A DNA stretch of 23,394 nucleotides from Salinisphaera sp. UBA6602 (GTDB lineage Bacteria > Pseudomonadota > Gammaproteobacteria > Nevskiales > Salinisphaeraceae), in the NCBI GenBank assembly GCA_002433465.1, contig DJIE01000019.1, positions 1-23,394 of the forward strand, written 5' to 3'. The position numbers and the translations under genes are program-made. The notes under the pieces were generated by a model. It saw only the letters and a list, made by a program, of their open reading frames with translations, was not told the origin of the DNA and searched no databases. Of the stretch, positions 15,712 to 23,394 are shown one piece after another (positions within the stretch are counted from its first letter, which is position 1; every line of letters starts with the position of its first letter).

Positions 15712-16431
15712 TTAACGCGCCGCGACCGCCCGGCTTATTTCGTCCTGGATCGCCAGCGCCGCGGCGCGTGGATCCTCGGCGTTTCGAATTGGGCGGCCGA
15801 CCACCAGGTAATCCGCCCCGGCAGCGATCGCGGCGGTGGGTGTCATCACCCGTTTCTGATCGTCGGGCGCGCGCTCGTCGTTGGCCACGGGCCGGATGCC
15901 CGGCGTAACCGCGATCAGCCTGTCCGGGGCATGGGCGCGCAGGTTGGCGACTTCCATGCCGGACGAAATCACGCCGTCGCAGCCGGCCTCGAGCGCACGC
16001 TTAGCGCGCGAAAGCACCAGCGACTCGATATCGCAGGCAAAGCCCATATCGTCGAGATCGCCCTGGTCGAGGCTGGTGAGCGCGGTGACGGCGAGAATAC
16101 GCGAGTCGCCGCTGCGTGCTTCGGCAGCTGCTTCCATGACCTGCTGGTTGCCGTGCACGGTGATGAAGTCGATATCGCGCGCGCACAGGCGGCGTACGGC
16201 TGCGGCTACGGTGGCCGGCACGTCGAACAGCTTCACGTCGACGAAGACCTTCTTGCCGCGGGCCTTGAGCCAGTCGACCAGCTCGAAATAGCCCGGCGCC
16301 ATGGCCAGCTCGAGGCCGACCTTATAGAAGCTCACCGCGTCGCCCAGCTGGTCGACCAGTGCACGCGCGGCGTCGGCATCGGGCACGTCGAGGGCGAAGA
16401 TCAGACGATCGGTATCGGCAATGGGGCGCAC
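15712..16431 (-). CDS. pyrF: Orotidine 5'-phosphate decarboxylase
   Basis: PyrF decarboxylates OMP to UMP, the last step of pyrimidine biosynthesis. The 239-residue protein is a TIM-barrel of normal family length. It has the N-terminal FALDVPD strand, YKVGLEL, the catalytic signature VFVDVKLFDVPATV with Asp65-x-Lys67-x2-Asp70, and the phosphate-binding VTPGIRP and YLVVGRPI loops. The catalytic block reads KLFDVP where many gammaproteobacteria have KFHDIP, a common variant elsewhere. Translation starts at a GTG (16431), supported by GGAG about 8 nt upstream and by the lack of any earlier in-frame start. It follows gltD by 72 nt and may be co-transcribed with it. Confidence 0.96.
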   Translation of the reverse strand: MRPIADTDRLIFALDVPDADAARALVDQLGDAVSFYKVGLELAMAPGYFELVDWLKARGKKVFVDVKLFDVPATVAAAVRRLCARDIDFITVHGNQQVMEAAAEARSGDSRILAVTALTSLDQGDLDDMGFACDIESLVLSRAKRALEAGCDGVISSGMEVANLRAHAPDRLIAVTPGIRPVANDERAPDDQKRVMTPTAAIAAGADYLVVGRPIRNAEDPRAAALAIQDEISRAVAAR

Positions 16432-16503
16432 GGGCGTGCTCCGGTCAGCGGTCTAGTCTGCGGCGCGTGGCAGAGCCGACGCGCCGCGTGAGAAGGCGAT
16501 CGA

Positions 16504-17949
<1,446 letters not shown>

Positions 17950-17971
17950 TTAGTCGTTACGCAGCCCGCGC

Positions 17972-17995
17972 CGCGCCTGCCCTGGGGCAGGCGCG
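17972..17995 (-). repeat. Strong hairpin in the gltB-gltD intercistronic gap
   Basis: Two 11-base arms, CGCGCCTGCCC (17972-17982) and GGGCAGGCGCG (17985-17995), are perfect reverse complements separated by 2 nt. In RNA this forms a 10-bp GC-rich stem with a 4-nt loop. No T-run follows in the direction of transcription (towards gltD), so it is not an intrinsic terminator. It more likely blocks exonucleases or limits read-through, setting the relative amounts of GltB and GltD. It lies 26 nt after the gltB stop and 32 nt before the gltD start. Confidence 0.6.
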
Positions 17996-18020
17996 TCCGG
18001 GCCTTGTGTCTGCGGCGTGA

Positions 18021-22478
<4,458 letters not shown>

Positions 22479-22555
22479 TTTAAGTCCTCGGGTCAGATTC
22501 GGCGCGATCGAGGGCAATTCCCGGATGCCGAATGCCGTATCGGAAATCATGTGCC

Positions 22556-22569
22556 GCGGCTTTCGCCGC
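22556..22569 (-). repeat. Small GAAA-capped hairpin in the gltB leader
   Basis: Read on the minus strand, GCGGC-GAAA-GCCGC forms a 5-bp GC stem with a GNRA-type tetraloop, inside the roughly 170-nt untranslated leader predicted upstream of gltB. GNRA loops are stable and often contact other RNA. I do not recognise a riboswitch around it. A second possible -10 box, TATAGT, lies just upstream (22582-22587) but lacks a good -35. Confidence 0.3.
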
Positions 22570-22655
22570 CTGGATGGTCACACTATACGGCGCAACGGGC
22601 CGTTCTGATGTGGCAGCCCGTTTCGAGCGCCGGTAACGAACCCACGTTGAACAAA

Positions 22656-22684
22656 AGTATAAAAGGCGGCCGATGCGCAATCAA
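22656..22684 (-). promoter_or_regulatory. Probable sigma-70 promoter for gltB(D)
   Basis: On the minus strand a -35 box TTGATT (22684-22679) and a -10 box TATACT (22661-22656) are separated by exactly 17 nt. They match the sigma-70 consensus at 4/6 and 5/6 positions. Transcription would start near 22649, leaving about 170 nt of leader before the gltB ATG. The -35 box sits inside the inverted repeat that appears to terminate aroB. Confidence 0.6.
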
Positions 22685-22690
22685 TCGGCC
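22668..22690 (-). terminator. Probable intrinsic terminator of aroB, overlapping the gltB promoter
   Basis: GGCCGAT (22668-22674) and ATCGGCC (22684-22690) form a perfect 7-bp inverted repeat with a 9-nt loop. Read on the minus strand, the stem is followed by GCC and then TTTTATACTTTTG, a T-rich tail fitting an intrinsic terminator. It lies 36 nt past the aroB stop. The same bases hold the gltB -35 box, and the T-rich tail contains the -10 box. Confidence 0.55.
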
Positions 22691-22726
22691 CGCACAGGCA
22701 ACGACGAAGAAACGTTATAGAAACGG

Positions 22727-23394
22727 TTAATTTTCGAAATACCGTTTCAGGGTTTCATCGAGCGCGTCGCCGTAGTCGCGCGTGACCACGGCATGACCGA
22801 TATCGCGCATGAGCACGAGCCGCAGCGTGCCGGCAGTGACCTTCTTGTCGCGCGCCATGAGCGCGCGAATACGCGCGCGCTCGAGTTCGCGCGGCGGTGC
22901 TGTCGGCAGCTGGGCAGCGGCGATGATGCGCTCGATGTGTTCGCACTGGCCCTCATCGAGCCAGCCCAGCCGGCGGGCGGTATCGGCGGCCATGCACATG
23001 CCGGCCGCGACCGCTTCGCCGTGCAGCCATTTGCCATAACCCAGTTCGGCCTCCAGGGCGTGGCCGTAGGTATGGCCGAGATTGAGCAGGGCGCGCTGGC
23101 CGGCCTCGCGTTCGTCCGCCGCCACGACTTCGGCCTTGTTGGCACAGGAACGCCGGATCACCTCGATCAATGCATCGGCATCCCGGGCATTGATCGCGGC
23201 CATGTTCGCATCCAGCCAGTCCAGAAACGGGCAGTCGCGAATCAGGCCGTATTTGATGACCTCGGCCATGCCGGCGGCGAATTCGCGGTTCGGCAGGCTG
23301 TCGAGTACGCCCACATCGGCGAGCACGCGGGTGGGCTGGTGGAAGGCGCCGATCATATTCTTGCCCAGGCGATGATTGACGCCGGTCTTGCCGC
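22727..23394 (-). CDS. aroB: 3-dehydroquinate synthase, 3' part (5' end beyond the window)
   Basis: AroB converts DAHP to 3-dehydroquinate, the second step of the shikimate pathway, using NAD+ and a divalent metal. About 220 C-terminal residues are visible; the frame stays open to the window edge, so an internal ATG at 23356 is not the real start. Recognisable segments are GGKTGVNH followed by [12 protein letters not shown], then AEVIKYG with the first metal ligand Glu. The remaining ligands are His in [13 protein letters not shown] and His in [21 protein letters not shown] and MARDKKV are also typical. The normally conserved His-Pro of the NHP motif reads His-Arg here. The gene is followed by a terminator-like hairpin and then by gltB. 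Confidence 0.95.
   Translation of the reverse strand, partial: GKTGVNHRLGKNMIGAFHQPTRVLADVGVLDSLPNREFAAGMAEVIKYGLIRDCPFLDWLDANMAAINARDADALIEVIRRSCANKAEVVAADEREAGQRALLNLGHTYGHALEAELGYGKWLHGEAVAAGMCMAADTARRLGWLDEGQCEHIERIIAAAQLPTAPPRELERARIRALMARDKKVTAGTLRLVLMRDIGHAVVTRDYGDALDETLKRYFEN

Overview
The window looks like chromosomal DNA of a GC-rich gammaproteobacterium. GlpK, malate dehydrogenase, HemE, PyrF, GltB, GltD, AroB and a YihG-type acyltransferase all read as full-length relatives of gammaproteobacterial proteins. The gene content would suit a marine or halophilic genus such as Salinisphaera, but that genus is an impression I could not test. Coding density is high, no gap exceeds 300 bases, and I saw no rRNA, tRNA, CRISPR array or complete insertion sequence.

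Layout. 166-2074 (minus) holds an alpha/beta hydrolase followed by an exported DUF547 protein. Glycerol kinase (2163-3653, plus) diverges from them. A solitary FkbM-type methyltransferase of lower GC (3925-4818, minus) sits next to malate dehydrogenase (4860-5831, minus). 6103-10698 (plus) is a compact four-gene operon: FAD-dependent amine-oxidase-like enzyme, DUF1365 protein, CFA-synthase-like methyltransferase and a GPH-type MFS transporter. The genes overlap or lie 7 nt apart. From 10703 to the right edge all genes are on the minus strand. In transcription order they are aroB (5' end cut by the window), gltB, gltD, pyrF, hemE, a YihG-like acyltransferase, an SDR coupled to it by an ATGA overlap, a 65-residue membrane protein, a CtaG-type oxidase assembly protein, and a Sco lipoprotein, again joined by ATGA.

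How they work together. Most of the window is core metabolism: glycerol entry, the TCA cycle, ammonia assimilation to glutamate, pyrimidine, haem and aromatic synthesis, and copper delivery to cytochrome oxidase. The accessory part with most promise is the 6103-10698 operon. It probably modifies acyl chains of membrane phospholipids. Its CFA-like enzyme keeps the SAM site but has Ser and Gln where E. coli Cfa has the bicarbonate-site residues Cys139 and His266, so the product may be methylated or further oxidised rather than cyclopropanated. The combination recalls the furan-fatty-acid (Ufa) pathway described in Rhodobacter, but a specific product cannot be read from the sequence.

Other points of interest are an aroB terminator hairpin that overlaps the gltB promoter, a strong hairpin between gltB and gltD, and a structured 281-bp gap (12502-12782) carrying both direct and inverted repeats.
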